Position numbers and translations under genes: made by a program
In this document: in pieces, positions 12,514 to 24,782 of the stretch
How the letters are laid out: the number at the start of each line of letters is the position of its first letter
Position numbering within the stretch: position 1 is the stretch's first letter
The notes under the pieces: model-generated
The model's input: only the letters and a program-made list of their open reading frames with translations
The model's database searches: none
What the model was told of the DNA's origin: nothing
From: Rodentolepis nana
Lineage: Eukaryota > Platyhelminthes > Cestoda > Cyclophyllidea > Hymenolepididae
Assembly: GCA_900617975.1 (NCBI GenBank)
Contig: UZAE01012535.1
Coordinates: 1 to 38,169 of the forward strand
Direction of reading: 5' to 3'
DNA: 38,169 nt

Positions 12514-12687
12514 GTAAGTCTTCCTTCTATGATGAATAAGCAAAGCACTTGACTTCTTTCCTAGTCCATCGAAAGTGGTGCTTTATCCTACAGTTTATTA
12601 GTTTGCATGTTACGAAAGGCTTGTGGCAATTGTTTTTTTTCGGTCTTATGAATCTCAATTTTCATGCTATTCGGATTATGAATATCT

Positions 12688-13016
12688 GCCTGGGGTCTGC
12701 GATAGACTTACCTCCACGTGGTGCACCCTGGGCAACGTATACTCATACGGCAAAAGTCTATGAACAGGCATTTGACTTCTGCCTTCAAACTACTATGGCC
12801 CGGCTATTTGTCATATTCGACCCCTTTCACAGTACTCATCTTACCTTTTTTACGCCTTTGTGTCTGTCTGTCTGTCTCTTACATCTGTGAATCACTCTTC
12901 TGTTTCTCCACTCGACTTTTTGTCACTTTGATGTTCCTTCTCCTCTCTATGAAGCCCCGAAGTCAGCTGATGGGCTAATGATAACTATCAAAACGCCTGC
13001 CATTTGATATAAATAA
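12688..13016 (+). mobile_element. SINE-like retroposon, copy 5
   Basis: Full-length copy in sense orientation on +. It starts near GGGGTCTGCGATAGACTTAC and ends with the CATTTGATATAAATA tail. A perfect 10-bp target-site duplication, ATGAATATCT, lies at 12678-12687 and 13017-13026. This copy fixes which end is the tail: the AAAT-type end is on the 3' side. Confidence 0.92.
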
Positions 13017-13431
13017 ATGAATATCTTCCCATCTGATAAATGCCCTTGAGATAGGTCGACTTGAGTATGATTGGCTTCCTCTGTGTCTTCACATGCGTCT
13101 GGTTTGTTTATCTATCGAAGTAGTTGAAATGGGCACAATGTGGAAGCATGTGAACCACGCCAGGCATGTTTCCTCCTTGGTCTTCCAGATCCTTGTACAT
13201 AATTACGGCTGGTCTAGTTTCGGAAGTAAAAAATCGTCTTTGAAAAGGAAATCGATTTCACAATCCCTCAATAAATACTCGAAATTGGGGAAACGATTTG
13301 AATTTTGAATTTCGAAACGTGAAGGCGTGAATCATCTATTGAATGAGTGTGTGTGTTGGGAATTCAAAGGAGAAAACTCAATGGAGCAATTCTCTATTCT
13401 ACTACATGAATTCCTTTCTTTCTTTATTCTT

Positions 13432-13751
13432 ATTATTATATCAAATGACAGGCGTTTTGATGGTTATCATAAGCCTTTTAGTTGACTTCAGGCTTCACAG
13501 GGGGAAGGAGCATCAAAGTGAAAAAAAGTTGAGAGGGGGAGGGGGAGGGGAACAGAAGATCGTTTCAAAGACGAAGGTAGATAAGGTGGAAAAAAGGTGA
13601 GGTGAGTACTGTGGAAGTAGTCGAATATGACATACAGTGGGGTCATGGCAGTTTGAAGTCCGAAGTCAACTGCCAGGTAATGGACTTTTTTGACGTATGA
13701 GTAGACGTTGCCCAGGGTGCCCAATGTGGATGTAAGTCTATCACACACCCC
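13432..13751 (-). mobile_element. SINE-like retroposon, copy 6
   Basis: Near full-length copy, antisense to ADAM10. It has a perfect 15-bp target-site duplication, TCTTTCTTTATTCTT, at 13417-13431 and 13752-13766. Here the donor-like string is mutated (GGATGTAAGTC rather than GGAGGTAAGTC), so it would be a weaker cryptic splice site. Confidence 0.9.
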
Positions 13752-14806
13752 TCTTTCTTTATTCTTTCAACTCTTAATCCAGCTTTGGCATTGATCCTCG
13801 GTTCCATTTCTCGATTTCTTAACCCCCGCTATGTCCTTTCACGTAGAAATAAAAGGAAGGTTAGATTTCTAGATGGTGAAAGTACGATGTGCTCATTAGT
13901 TGTGTCTGAAAGTGATTTTTCGCAGACTGAAATTGCCAAATAATTGTCTCTGCTTCAAAAATTAAAGCAAAATTAAATCAATACTTTTCTGGAAGTTTAG
14001 GGGCCATTCCTTACTGATTCGTTACTTTAAAAGATTGTAATGGAAAAAATGAGTTTTTTGTTCCTTGAACTTTGAAACTGGATCGTTCTTTTGTCATCGG
14101 CTATTTTGTGTCATTTCTTCTGCAAATAATTATTATTTTTAACCATCGCAGTAGCTGCTGTCACGCATATTTTTCGACGCACTGGTGCTTAGAGCCTGCA
14201 ATAATGTAGGATGACGTCACAGCTATTCATTGGTCTTTGAAAGTTCTACCCTCTATCAATTGTTTGGGTTGTAGCCTTGTCCTAGATATTGCCTACTTCT
14301 ATTAAAGTTTATGTGAACTTTACAATTGCCATTCTTATACCCCATGCGTCTTTGTGCGTAGTATGGGATGCTATTCTTATTACCCATATCTAAGTTGCCT
14401 AAAGTGCGTCTCTTTTTTTGAAATTGTCTTGCGTTATTGTTTAATGACACTCGCTCGAGCTCTTCTGTCTGATGTTGATGTGCACCAATTTCTACTTAGT
14501 TTCTCTCACTCCCTCTCACCCCCCCTCCCCCTCCGCCCGCTCCCTCCCTCCCCACTTCACTTTCATCTCACAGGCACATTAGCCAACTCACACGAGCATC
14601 TCTACTTGCTTCACCAAACTTCTAGCCGCCTCATGCATCGATTTGAAGATTTCCCTTGGAAACCGCACATGGCATTTTATGTGGCGCCAAAGTGAAAATA
14701 ATTGATTGAATTGCCTATCGCTTTGCTTATGACGTTTGTACATGTCCAGATAAATTTTCGTCATTCCTGTTTCCTTGAATTGCGTAGATATTATCTTTTT
14801 TTTGGG

Positions 14807-15140
14807 NNNNNNNNNNNNNNNNNNNNNNNNNNNNNNNNNNNNNNNNNNNNNNNNNNNNNNNNNNNNNNNNNNNNNNNNNNNNNNNNNNNNNNNNNNNNNN
14901 NNNNNNNNNNNNNNNNNNNNNNNNNNNNNNNNNNNNNNNNNNNNNNNNNNNNNNNNNNNNNNNNNNNNNNNNNNNNNNNNNNNNNNNNNNNNNNNNNNNN
15001 NNNNNNNNNNNNNNNNNNNNNNNNNNNNNNNNNNNNNNNNNNNNNNNNNNNNNNNNNNNNNNNNNNNNNNNNNNNNNNNNNNNNNNNNNNNNNNNNNNNN
15101 NNNNNNNNNNNNNNNNNNNNNNNNNNNNNNNNNNNNNNNN
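14807..15140. other. Assembly gap (334 Ns)
   Basis: A run of Ns flanked by ordinary intronic sequence, entered from TTTTTTTTGGG on the left and leaving into CTCTCCCTCTCCC on the right. The missing bases are likely low-complexity. Open frames that cross the gap are meaningless. Confidence 0.99.
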
Positions 15141-17292
15141 CTCTCCCTCTCCCTATTATTAGGAATATCACATTTGTGTGAAGGTGGGCAATAAAATCTG
15201 AACTATTGCAACTAAATAGGTAGTAGCCTAAGGGACTGACTTACAGCACACTTTACCCCCCCCCCCCTCTTCTCCATTCTCTTGCTTCGCTCTTGAACAT
15301 CGATTATTAGCGCAATTAGAATGTCATCATGTGATAGAGCCTGTGTGTGTGTGTGTTGGCATGTACTTGGGCATCTTTTGTACTAATTGTATAATGCCCA
15401 ATCTTAGCGGCTTTTCTTTCCTAAGTCTTTCTTTTGTTTACGTCATCACTCTTCGTTTACAACAATTGACTACTTTCCACAATTACGCTGTGTACGCTGT
15501 TTGCGTGTTCTCGATGCGGACACTCAGAACTCCATCAATCTCTGGGTCTCTCCATTCCAAGCTGTGCAAACAGATAAAGCGAGATAATGCCTTTTAAGCG
15601 TCCATCCCCGAATCACTTATCTGGACTTCCGATTTATGCTATCTATTACTAACTACTGATATATATGTGGTGGTAATGAGTAGTATTTATTTTAAGAACT
15701 CTCTTTTTAACTCTTAAGTGGAGATTGTGTACTGTACTGGCAAATTAATAATTGGCAATGGAATTTTACCAAACGAAGAGTACTGGGTGAAGTCCATTTT
15801 AGTATTCAGGTGTGTGTGTGTGTGTGCGTCCGTGTCCATTTTCGTATAATACGTGTTTGGAGTTAAAGAAAATACTTTTAAATTGACTTCTTAGACAGAA
15901 AAAAGTTATTGTTTTTATTGCTGTTTTCCTACTGTCAAAGTTGATACTGTTTATGCATTTGAGGGTAGGAGGGGAGGGGGTGGGGTGGGGTGGAGGGTTG
16001 TAGACGGGCAAAGTTGTCAATTCCCGTCTTGTGACAATCATTACAATAGATCTAAGACCCTTGGTTGGTGATGTTTTGTTGAGCTGTTTTTTTCGTCCAC
16101 TTTTAATACTGACATTCAATTTACAGCGAACCCTCTCTATTGGACGAAGCACTTGAGGCTCGAATATCCAATTGACCTGTTGTTGACAAGGCCACCACAA
16201 ATAACCGCATAGCTATAGTTGCCAGCGGTTAAATAAAGCAAAACTTCATTTGGAAAAAGTCACTTTCCATCAAATTTATATTACACGAAATGAACGGGAA
16301 ATGGACAATGTAGACGGACGGTTATTAGTAAGTATACTTCCCCCATCAAATTCCAATTCGCCTGTACACACACGTTGTGGAAAGGGGATTCGGTGCACAA
16401 ATTGAATTCTTGTTGGAATAGGTGTTAACACGTGAGAGAGAGAGAGAGATCATGAATTGCTTCTATCCGCTTGCTGCTAATACGTATACTTCGAATGAGT
16501 TTGGACAGTCGGCACGGACACAGACTGGTAAAGTCAGTCACTGGTAGAAATGATCAGCCAATCCTTCTCTCAATTGGATTTGTACCGAGTCGAGTTCACC
16601 TCGTATTCTGTAATCGTGATATTGAGACATCTCATCCTCCAGTTGACGATCCATGTCCGGCTTTTTTTGTTCGCGTAATACCTCTTTATTTACTAACTAG
16701 ATACTTTCATACTCGTTTTAGTCTCTCACATTGGTGAAATCGAAAAAAAATTGCTAATAATAATAATAACACTTATTTTACATCCAATTGACAATCCTGA
16801 GACAAAAATTATTGATTTTTTTCAATCCGACTTTTTTGTCCGTTTCCACCCAGTAATCCCCCTCCCCTTCAATCAGTAGAAATATATATTTAGGTTATTT
16901 AGTCACTTTACTCTCATTTGATGTTCATATTATATTGGGGGTGCCTAATGTTATTTTTCTTCATACAAACTGTCAACTCCCCCTAATAAGTACGTAACTA
17001 TTGGAACGATTTGTTGTCGTCTGCCGAACAGTGCTCAATAACCATAGCGCGATTTTCTACGAGAGCATTCCTTTGAATTATTAAAACTCAACACTGTCAA
17101 CGGCTGGGGACTTTACAAATGACTTCTTCATTACTTATTCATCCCCGACAGAACTGTTAGACGTCAACTGATTCCACGTCCAGTACACTAATCTTTTAAA
17201 TCTCTCCAATAATTTCATGTTTTGTTAGTTAATAAGAGATGCAGATAAAGCCGGAAGCTATATGTAGATCAATCTTAAGATTCTCTTTACAT

Positions 17293-17642
17293 TTATTTAT
17301 TTATATCAAATGGCAGGCGTTTTGATAGTTATCATTAGCCCTTTAGTTGACTTCAGGCTTTACCGAGGGTAAGGAACATCAAAGCGAAAAGTCGAGAGAG
17401 GGAACATCAAAGTGAAAGAAAGTCTAGAGTGGGGGGGGGGGGACAGAAGAGTGTTTCAAAGACGAGGGTAGAAAAGGTAGGAAAAGGGTGAGGTGAGTAC
17501 TGTGAAAGTAGTCAAATATGACATACAGTGGAGTCATGGCAGCTTGAAATCAGAAGTCAACTGCCAGGTAATAGACTTTTTTGCCGTATGAGTATACGTT
17601 GCCCAGGGTGCACCACGTGGAGGTAAGTCTATCGCACACCCC
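17293..17642 (-). mobile_element. SINE-like retroposon, copy 7
   Basis: Full-length copy, antisense to ADAM10, with a perfect 15-bp target-site duplication AGATTCTCTTTACAT at 17278-17292 and 17643-17657. It is slightly longer than other copies because of a local duplication of the GAACATCAAAG...AGTC segment at about 17376-17424. It retains the intact donor-like GGAGGTAAGTC near 17619-17630 and sits only about 165 bases upstream of the next ADAM10 exon. Confidence 0.93.
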
Positions 17643-17807
17643 AGATTCTCTTTACATCGTAGTGCATAATGAATGGTATTTCTTATTGTGCCTTCAGAGG
17701 TTTAAGTTGCATTTATATGTGACTTAAGCCGAGATTCAGGTCTATTCTCGGTCACTGATAACTAATAAGTAGTACTCTATTCATAAGTGTGCACTTTCTT
17801 TTGTTAG

Positions 17808-18032
17808 GATGAGAATCTTCGCAAGGCTTATCCCCGACTCGCGGCTGAGTTGCTCCAACAGCCCGGAGGACGGGCAGTTCGTTTGCAGCCAGGCACCCCC
17901 TGTGATAATTACCGTGGTTACTGTGATGTCTTCTTCGTCTGTCGATCTGTTGAAGTTGAGGGACCTCTAGCCAGACTTCACAAACTCCTCTTCTCCCCTC
18001 AAATGCTCAGTAAAGTTAAGACGTGGATTACG
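17808..18032 (+). CDS. ADAM10: ADAM10/Kuzbanian, membrane-proximal Cys-rich exon
   Basis: This exon encodes 75 residues, phase 0 at both ends (acceptor ttcttttgttag, donor GTGAGC at 18033). The strings LQPGTPCDNYRGYCDVFFVC and EGPLARLHKLLFSP match the human ADAM10 segments [20 protein letters not shown] and DGPLARLKKAIFSP. This is the last extracellular part before the membrane. The first 25 residues (DENLRKAYPRLAAELLQQPG...) are not obviously conserved and look like a short lineage-specific linker. The exon ends TWIT and joins VHWWAMLL of the next exon, as WIVAHWWAVLL does in human. Confidence 0.95.
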
Positions 18033-20213
18033 GTGAGCGAATTTCGACAAACTGCATAGTTCCATAGTTCTCATTCTTACCTACCTTCACGTGTAAATGG
18101 GTGATATTTTTTATCTTTATATCTCTCATTTGCAAGTCAAACAAAGTGTTTTTTCCAATTTTATTCAACTTTAAGCTGGTTGCTTTTTCCACTTCTTCGA
18201 TATAGCTAGTCGCTTAGTCTTTCACTCTTTACACAAACCTACAGCAATTATCATCAATACGCTTTCATACTGCTTTTAATTAAAGCTGTGTGAGAGAGGG
18301 AGATTTGAACCACGGCTCATAGTAACTGCTCGTGGGAAACAAACGTCGCTTAATTTACTTATCAGTATAAAGCGGAAAGCTCTTGTTCTCAGACAGTGTT
18401 AAATAGGCTTTTATTCGTATTTTTAGCTATCATTGAGATTATAATTGCCATAAGTAATTTTAATCGATTACAGAACAAGTTCGTAATGTCCCCTTTGGTT
18501 CTACTCTTTGGAATTCTAGCAATAAATATCTCTACTTTCAATTAATAAGTAGTACGCATTAATTTCGTGTTTTTATATTATGCGTCGATTGGAAATTAAC
18601 AGGTAAGTTTGTGGGGCTTGAGAGCACAAGAGTTTTAGGCGAAGAGGTGTAGAGCATTCCATGTTAAATGTGAAGATTTTTCAGAAGTGTGAGTTTCAAG
18701 TTTTTGTTCGAACGTAGTTTATTCATTTGTATCTTCATTAACCCCCCCCCCCCCCCTACACTTCATTAATCGGTCCGCATTTGTTCCACAACTGGAGAAA
18801 CCGCGCATCACTTGTCACCTGTCTGATTTGGTTGCATAACCCCTTCCACCTTCGTTTTAGAACATTTAGTTTTTATGAACTGGAAAGAAATGGTATGGTC
18901 TTGAATTCATAATACCTAACTTCTTCCAATCGTTCTGTTTGAATCCTTCCTTTGTGTTTTTTTTCCGATTTGTAATTATTTATTTTTCATATTAAAATTA
19001 CAAATATATTTATATGTCACTACTACTCCTTCAAGTATCCCATTATTCTTTCACTTAAATGGAAGCTGTGTCTAAATGACTATGTCTGCGGTGTGAGTTG
19101 CGAAATTGACTTTGCTATATTTGTGAATCCACTCAAGCGATCGTAACCCCCCAAAATTGTAATCAAATTGCCACTGCGTGTAGCGTACCACGTTTGGTTG
19201 CGTTTACTTCGTTCATTTTTTGTTATCAAAGTTATCCGCAGTGCACCCGCAATATCTTTTTGGCGAACTTTCCAAACCAGAAGCCAAACCAAACACGATG
19301 TTGTACGTTTATTTTACCTTCAGGTTTGGGGGTGGGGGGGGGGGGGGGGGGGTATAAGGGCACCAAAGTGTACCCGGGAATATTTAGCTAAGCGAATGCT
19401 TAATTTGTTTATGTACAAATATGCCATAGTTGAAAACATCTGTAATATGGCTGTTCCGTAATAATTGGGCCTCAATTTTTGCAGGTTAAATAGTGAATTG
19501 TAAATTAGGTTCAACCGATCAGACTTTTGGAGGTAAGTCCTCGTTTTCTGCTAATCGGATTAGAAGTGCTTGGGAAATGCAAGTTTACCGGAGTACAAAA
19601 GCTTGTCACCTATTATTATTGCATACGAACTTTCGGTGAATTTGAGGTCAAATTGTATGTCCTTTTCGCTAAGGTCTCTCTATGTGGTGTTATGAATTGA
19701 ACAATGGAATGCATAGCCTAGTTTATCTGTTTAAGTTAAAAGTTGTCAACGCTACTACTAATCAATTGAATTAAATAGATTTTAAAAATACTTAAATTGA
19801 TGGTTGCAATCAATTTGACCAAACAAGAAGCACTACATACTAGTATTTACTAAATGGAAAATCAAATATGGCATTCTCTATCATTTGCAACATCGCTTAA
19901 GTCAAGCCTTTGTAGATTATTAAAATCGCTTTAGTATTTTACTTTTTGTTTTGAACTCCCGCTCGTTTCAACCGATCTATCATTAGAAAATTCTCCACTC
20001 TCTGGTTAGAAAGGAGCATGTTCTAGTGCGTTATAATTAATTTCCTATTAATTCAGTGGTACCAGTGGCTTATTGTATGTAGTTTGGACGTTCAATTTAT
20101 TCATACTCCATCTAATAGCTTCTGATTATTGTAGGGGCTCAATCTGCCTTCAAGAATTAAGTTTGCTCGACCTCAGTGTGACATTAAGCCCCATTCATGT
20201 TTTCATCTCTTAG
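18033..20213 (+). other. ADAM10 intron, 2.2 kb
   Basis: Non-coding stretch between the Cys-rich and transmembrane exons. It holds a poly-C run near 18742-18758 and a long poly-G run near 19330-19352. No SINE copy was found. The remainder is AT-rich with no other signal. Confidence 0.75.
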
Positions 20214-20693
20214 GTGCATTGGTGGGCAATGCTGCTAATAAGTTTCGCTTCAGTGGCTTCAATGATAATCTTCATGCGTCTCTGTAGCTACAGTACTCCC
20301 TCCTCTCGAACCTACCATCCTCAATCTACGAGAGGCCATCCAGTCCCCTTCATCCCACCCCCACCCCTTCAACACTCCAACTCTTCTGCCAGCGCTGCCC
20401 ACTCTCCCCCACTGTCACCAATCGAGCCGAATAGCAGTGCCAACAATTACCAAAAAGGCCAGAGGAGGCGATTTCCACCTCAAGGCAACCTACCCAGAGA
20501 GCAATTCGCCCCACCCTTCCGTCTAAAACGCCGACGAACTATTGATCCGATCAATGGAGTGGAGAGGCAAGTCTCGGAGCTTATTCCTGCATCGTCTGTC
20601 CCTGTGCCGTATCATAGGAGTCGGGGAGGAGGTGGTGGTGGAAGTGGTGGAAGGGGTCTTGCCAGACCTCCATCGTCTAATTCTTCAAAGTAA
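20214..20693 (+). CDS. ADAM10: ADAM10/Kuzbanian, transmembrane and cytoplasmic-tail exon
   Basis: The acceptor ttttcatctcttag precedes VHWWAMLL at 20214. Residues about 2-24 form the transmembrane helix, followed by CSYSTPSS, which matches human CSVHTPSS. The tail is Pro/Ser-rich with basic clusters (KGQRRRF, LKRRRT) and a Gly-rich run near its end. Read through, the exon ends with SNSSK and TAA at 20691-20693. That TAA overlaps a plausible donor, AAA/GTAAAT, at 20690. Splicing there leaves two bases, which match the phase of an open exon at 26828. So the exon may end at 20689 (long tail) or at the stop (short tail, 159 residues). The poly(A) signal at 20876 fits the short form. Confidence 0.93.
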   Translation: MHWWAMLLISFASVASMIIFMRLCSYSTPSSRTYHPQSTRGHPVPFIPPPPLQHSNSSASAAHSPPLSPIEPNSSANNYQKGQRRRFPPQGNLPREQFAPPFRLKRRRTIDPINGVERQVSELIPASSVPVPYHRSRGGGGGGSGGRGLARPPSSNSSK

Positions 20694-20698
20694 ATCGC
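20690..20698 (+). promoter_or_regulatory. Candidate splice donor overlapping a stop codon
   Basis: The bases AAA/GTAAATCG at the exon end give a usable 5' splice site whose own T-A-A supplies the stop if the intron is retained. This would make splicing the switch between a short and a long ADAM10 tail. It is inferred from sequence and phase only. Confidence 0.5.
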
Positions 20699-20875
20699 GT
20701 ATTGTCTAATACACAAGAATGTTGTTTTACCTGTCGTGTCATTTTATAAGTTCAGAAGGAAACTAGAAGAGAACGTGTGCCTTCGTTTGGATAATTTTTT
20801 GGCAATTATTCTCTACCATTCGGTGTATTTTGAGCTTTTTTATGTTCAAGAAAAGCATTTTTCATCAATCTGCTT

Positions 20876-20881
20876 AATAAA
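20876..20881 (+). terminator. Poly(A) signal AATAAA for short ADAM10 transcript
   Basis: Canonical AATAAA, 183 bases after the stop at 20691-20693. It is consistent with a transcript ending in the intron that encodes the short cytoplasmic tail. Confidence 0.5.
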
Positions 20882-22840
20882 TGGAATGAGTAGTACTTGT
20901 GGCGCCTGTTGTGACAGACTTGTGGTGTGTTGATAAACACTTATTGGTCATTTATTTATGTCTCTAAGGTCTATCTTAAGGTCTGGTTATAAGAATAGCC
21001 TACGTTCTGATATCCATATTTGGGCCTGCATCAATTAGCGCCAAAAAGCTGATAAACATGCTTCTCTAAAGTGAAACATGAAATAGAAGTTGAGGGTCGA
21101 GGGGGGGGGGGGACTCATTCAATTCGTGAAAAATTTTGTTATAACTTTCCGGCCCCTCTCAATTGTAGCTTGGAAACAGAGTTTCCTAGATGTCCATTGA
21201 AAGGCTCGTTACCCCACTATACGCTCGTCGTTGTCATTAGTGATTGGGGGTTGGCTTCGCGTATCATTCCCACAAGTTTGCTTCCTTCCGTTGGCTCTGA
21301 TATTTCCAATGGTTGAGATTTATCTCAAAGGCGCAGTGAGAGAACTCACTTGGAGATTATAAAAGCATTCTTCTAGAAGGTACAAATTTAAAGCTCTGTG
21401 TAATTGCACCCACCCAGCCTAAATAGAACAAAGAACAGATACAGTGGTTAGAGTGTAGTTATTGTGTGTCTGAAGTCTGACTTTGGAAATTAATGAGGTA
21501 GTCACATGTCCCCGAATATCTCATCTTAGTAATTCCATTCGGCCGGGTGGTATCTTCATTCCTCAGTGCAAATTCTAACGGGAGTGGAAAGGGGTGCTCA
21601 TTATTGTTTAACATCCTGTAGATAGGGGATAGTACATAATGGAAAATTATACAGATCTACAAGATCGTGAAAGGTGAAAATATAGGGGAGGGGGTGATGT
21701 AAAAATGGGCAAAGTATTAGAGGAAGTGACTGTCGTCTCCTCATATGGGCACAATCCACCTTCTCAGTAGGAGAAAAGAGGCTGACGATTCTCCACCACA
21801 TTGCTCCGCTCTACATGCTCCTGAATGCGTTGCTTTGCATTACTCTTGGTGATGGATTGACGCCGTTGACATTACCCAAAATCCCTCTTTGTTTGAAAAA
21901 AAAGAAGAGAATATATTTGCCCTTTACCAATATTTTACTATTCTGCTTCAAGTTCTTGTCCTAATAACGGAATAAGTTCAGCGATATTATTTCCACTCTT
22001 TTTTTAAAGTTATTTATGTTTGATTCACTCTTCTTTTAATATAATGTGGGTCTAAGAATTATTATTGAGGGTCGTGTCGTTCTTTTGTTTGAGTTTGTGT
22101 TGTTTCTTGTTGGATTGTGTTCCGTTCTATTCTAACTTCAACTGTTCATCCACAATGTTTAATAGCATGTGAAATATTATGCATGAGATTCCTAAAACAC
22201 TTGTTTTTTTTTATTTAACTAAATCAGAATAATGATTTTATTATTATTACCTTCCAAATCTACTCTTTTGTCCCCCCCCCCCCACCCCACCCCTCCTCCT
22301 CCTCCTTTTTTGGCAAGACAGTTATGCGCTGACTTTGGATGACTAAGCAATTTCCAGTTGGAAATGAAATGCCCTGGCCGATGTTGCTTTTCATTTGCTT
22401 CTCCTTACAATTCTGGCTTCAGATGTACCAATTTGATAAGGGGTGATTTCCCAATTAGCTAGATGGCCGCTCTTGATTTACAAAAGACGCCAGTTTAGTT
22501 TTGAAATTATTTATAACGCCATTAAATCTATCCCTACTTAAAATACTTCTTTGTTTTATTTGCTGCGATATAAGCTGTAAGAACCATCGCAAATTTTTCT
22601 TATTATTAATCAAATTACCAATAAATGTAATGAGTCATCGCAAATGTGCAATCGCATTGCATCCGAGCTTACTTATGCCCTAGTCACAACTTTTCAGATG
22701 GAATTCAAAGATGAGAAATGTGGTTTGACCAATCCGACGCCAATCTCTGTGTCTCCTTTTACTTGTTTGTCTGCCTTGGTAACTATGACCTTCTGCAAGT
22801 AGAACGCGTTGGAGTCTTGCTATCACTGACGTCTCAAAGT

Positions 22841-22894
22841 TTATCTATTTCAAATGGCAGGCGATTTGATAGTTATAAGTCTATCGCACACCCC
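22841..22894 (-). mobile_element. SINE-like retroposon, copy 8 (internally deleted)
   Basis: Only both ends of the element remain: TTTCAAATGGCAGGCGATTT at the tail side is joined at about 22877 to AAGTCTATCGCACACCCC at the head side, so roughly 270 internal bases are missing. The junction is within TTATAAGT, and one or two bases of microhomology are possible. Short TCAAAG repeats flank it (about 22834-22839 and 22900-22905). Confidence 0.85.
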
Positions 22895-23128
22895 ACTTTT
22901 CAAAGAAAAACCTGAAATTTGAATTGTGCTCGTTTCTTCTTTTTTTCGTTTTTTATAAATGCATTTATTTAAAGGGAATTAGACATGTTACTCTTGTATT
23001 TGTGCCTACATTGGCAGTCCCCAATTGAAAAGTTAGCTTGTTTCACTTGATAACCAAAGTGAAAGAGAGCTTTCTACGCGTCGAATGAACTTAAGTCCAA
23101 TCAACCGCTATTCGAATCTATTAAATAT

Positions 23129-23441
23129 TTATATCAAATGGCAGGCGATTTGATGGTTATCATTAGCCCTTTAGTTGACTTCAGGCTTCACAGAGGGGAA
23201 GGAACATCAAATTAAAAAAAAGTCGAGAGGAGGGGCACTGAAGTGTGTTTCAAAGACGAAGGTTGAAAATTTAGAAAAAATATTATGTAGTACTGTGGAA
23301 GAGGTCGAATATGACATTCAGTGGGGTGATGGTAGTTTGAAGTCAGAAGTCAATTGCCAGTTTATAGACTTTTTTGTCGTATGGTGAGTATACGTTGTCC
23401 AGGGTGCACCACGTGGAGGTAAGTCCATCGCACACCCCATG
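23129..23441 (-). mobile_element. SINE-like retroposon, copy 9
   Basis: Near full-length copy, antisense to ADAM10, with a perfect 10-bp target-site duplication TATTAAATAT at 23119-23128 and 23442-23451. It keeps the donor-like GGAGGTAAGTC near 23416-23426. Confidence 0.9.
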
Positions 23442-23509
23442 TATTAAATATAACTCCACACGTTAGAGCTTTCTGTGTAGTTAGTTGTATACATGGTGGG
23501 CGTGTAAAG

Positions 23510-23575
23510 GTTGAACACTGGTTAGCATGCTTGTCTACTAATTCGGAGGTCATGACCTCGAGGCTGAGTGACCTG
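23510..23575 (+). other. Degenerate tRNA-like stretch
   Basis: TGGTTAGCATGC (23519-23530) resembles a pol III A box. GGTCATGACCTCG (23548-23560) sits at about the distance of a B box but matches its consensus poorly. I could not fold a tRNA cloverleaf. It may be a relic of a tRNA-derived element. Confidence 0.2.
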
Positions 23576-24782
23576 CCTACACACTGGTTGAGTTGTTTTA
23601 CCATCGAAAATGGATGTTGAAACAGCCTTCCCTAAATCGTATTATTATGTGCATTATCGAGACATGCACAATCCTCAAATACTTTGAACTTATGTTGTCC
23701 TGAATGCGTTTTTATTCCACTAAAAAAGTGTCTGTTTGAACTGCTGTGATCTGTGTTTTTTTTGCTCTACATTTTTGGCATTTCGGAACTTGCGTATAGC
23801 CTGCCTATTTTTCTAGAATTTCGTGTTGCTATAAATACGAATGGCCAATTAAGGTGCATCGCCATTGACAACATGCCTTTGTTTAAACTCGAAATTGACG
23901 ATATTGTAAATATATACATTTATTTTTGTTTATTTGTGATCGGAATAATTATAGATTAGGATAGGTTTCGAGCGCATATCTACTCTAATTTATGACTCGA
24001 GTGTGTCTTCTCGTTGGCTATTAATGTAGTACTGAGAGCACTTCATTCCTACGCGTGAAATAAGGGTATTCGGTAATCGGTGGGGGGGGGGGGGGGGAGG
24101 GCAGTAGACAATGTCTTAGTGTAAGAAGTGGAAGGTCACAAGGTCACTCTTCACTGTGATGCCCCACTAGTGACGTGAGTGGTCAGTTGCGCTGGTCTAC
24201 ATGTGGGTGTACTTGTCCTCCGTCCAAATCAAGCTTTTCCCCCCCCCCATGTTGAATGCTGTCTAGGGAATTGAACACGATAGATTCCACCTCGAATTTG
24301 TTTACTTCCACTTTGCCCTTTAACGGAGTTTTCTCTCCACTTTGTCAGATCTTTTCTAGTAGCCCCAATTAACACATCTTATACTATATGATTTCGACTT
24401 GGAATAAAATGTACCAGATAGAAATTGTTGTGCGCTTGTGTGTGTGTGTGTGTGTACTAAAATGTGTGCTTTCTTGGCAAAATATACCGTTAAAGCATTT
24501 CATTAGCTGCTTGGTACCACCGTACGAGTCTAAGGCGTATAGACACATGTTGGCCAACTTGGCGATTGGTTACTGATTGTTGGACAATTAGCTCAACAAC
24601 GTGTAGCAAAGTTTTGGCATGAACACGCCAGCAATGCTGTGTGTTTTGGAACAATTTCTCGATCAAATTCTTATGGCTGGCATTAAATGCTACTCCGGTT
24701 CCTCACTCATTCTCTTGCATCTGCTTTTGGCTATGTAAACTTGCAACCTTCCTGTCACACAAACTAATTTATGTCGATATAT

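Larger units (their letters stand above)
12514..17807 (+). other. ADAM10 intron containing the assembly gap
   Basis: This 5.3-kb intron lies between Cys-rich exons. It contains SINE copies 5, 6 and 7, the 334-base N gap, C-rich and CT-rich runs near 14518-14550, short (GT)n runs at about 15341-15356 and 15811-15826, a GGGGT-type run near 15963-15994 and a (GA)n run near 16433-16448. No coding exon was recognised. Confidence 0.7.

Noticed and set aside
14702..15194. Open frames across the N gap
   Set aside because: They are open only because Ns contain no stops.
18300..18330. Minus-strand GTGGTTCAAATCTCC resembling a tRNA B box
   Set aside because: No A box or acceptor-stem pairing at the right distance.
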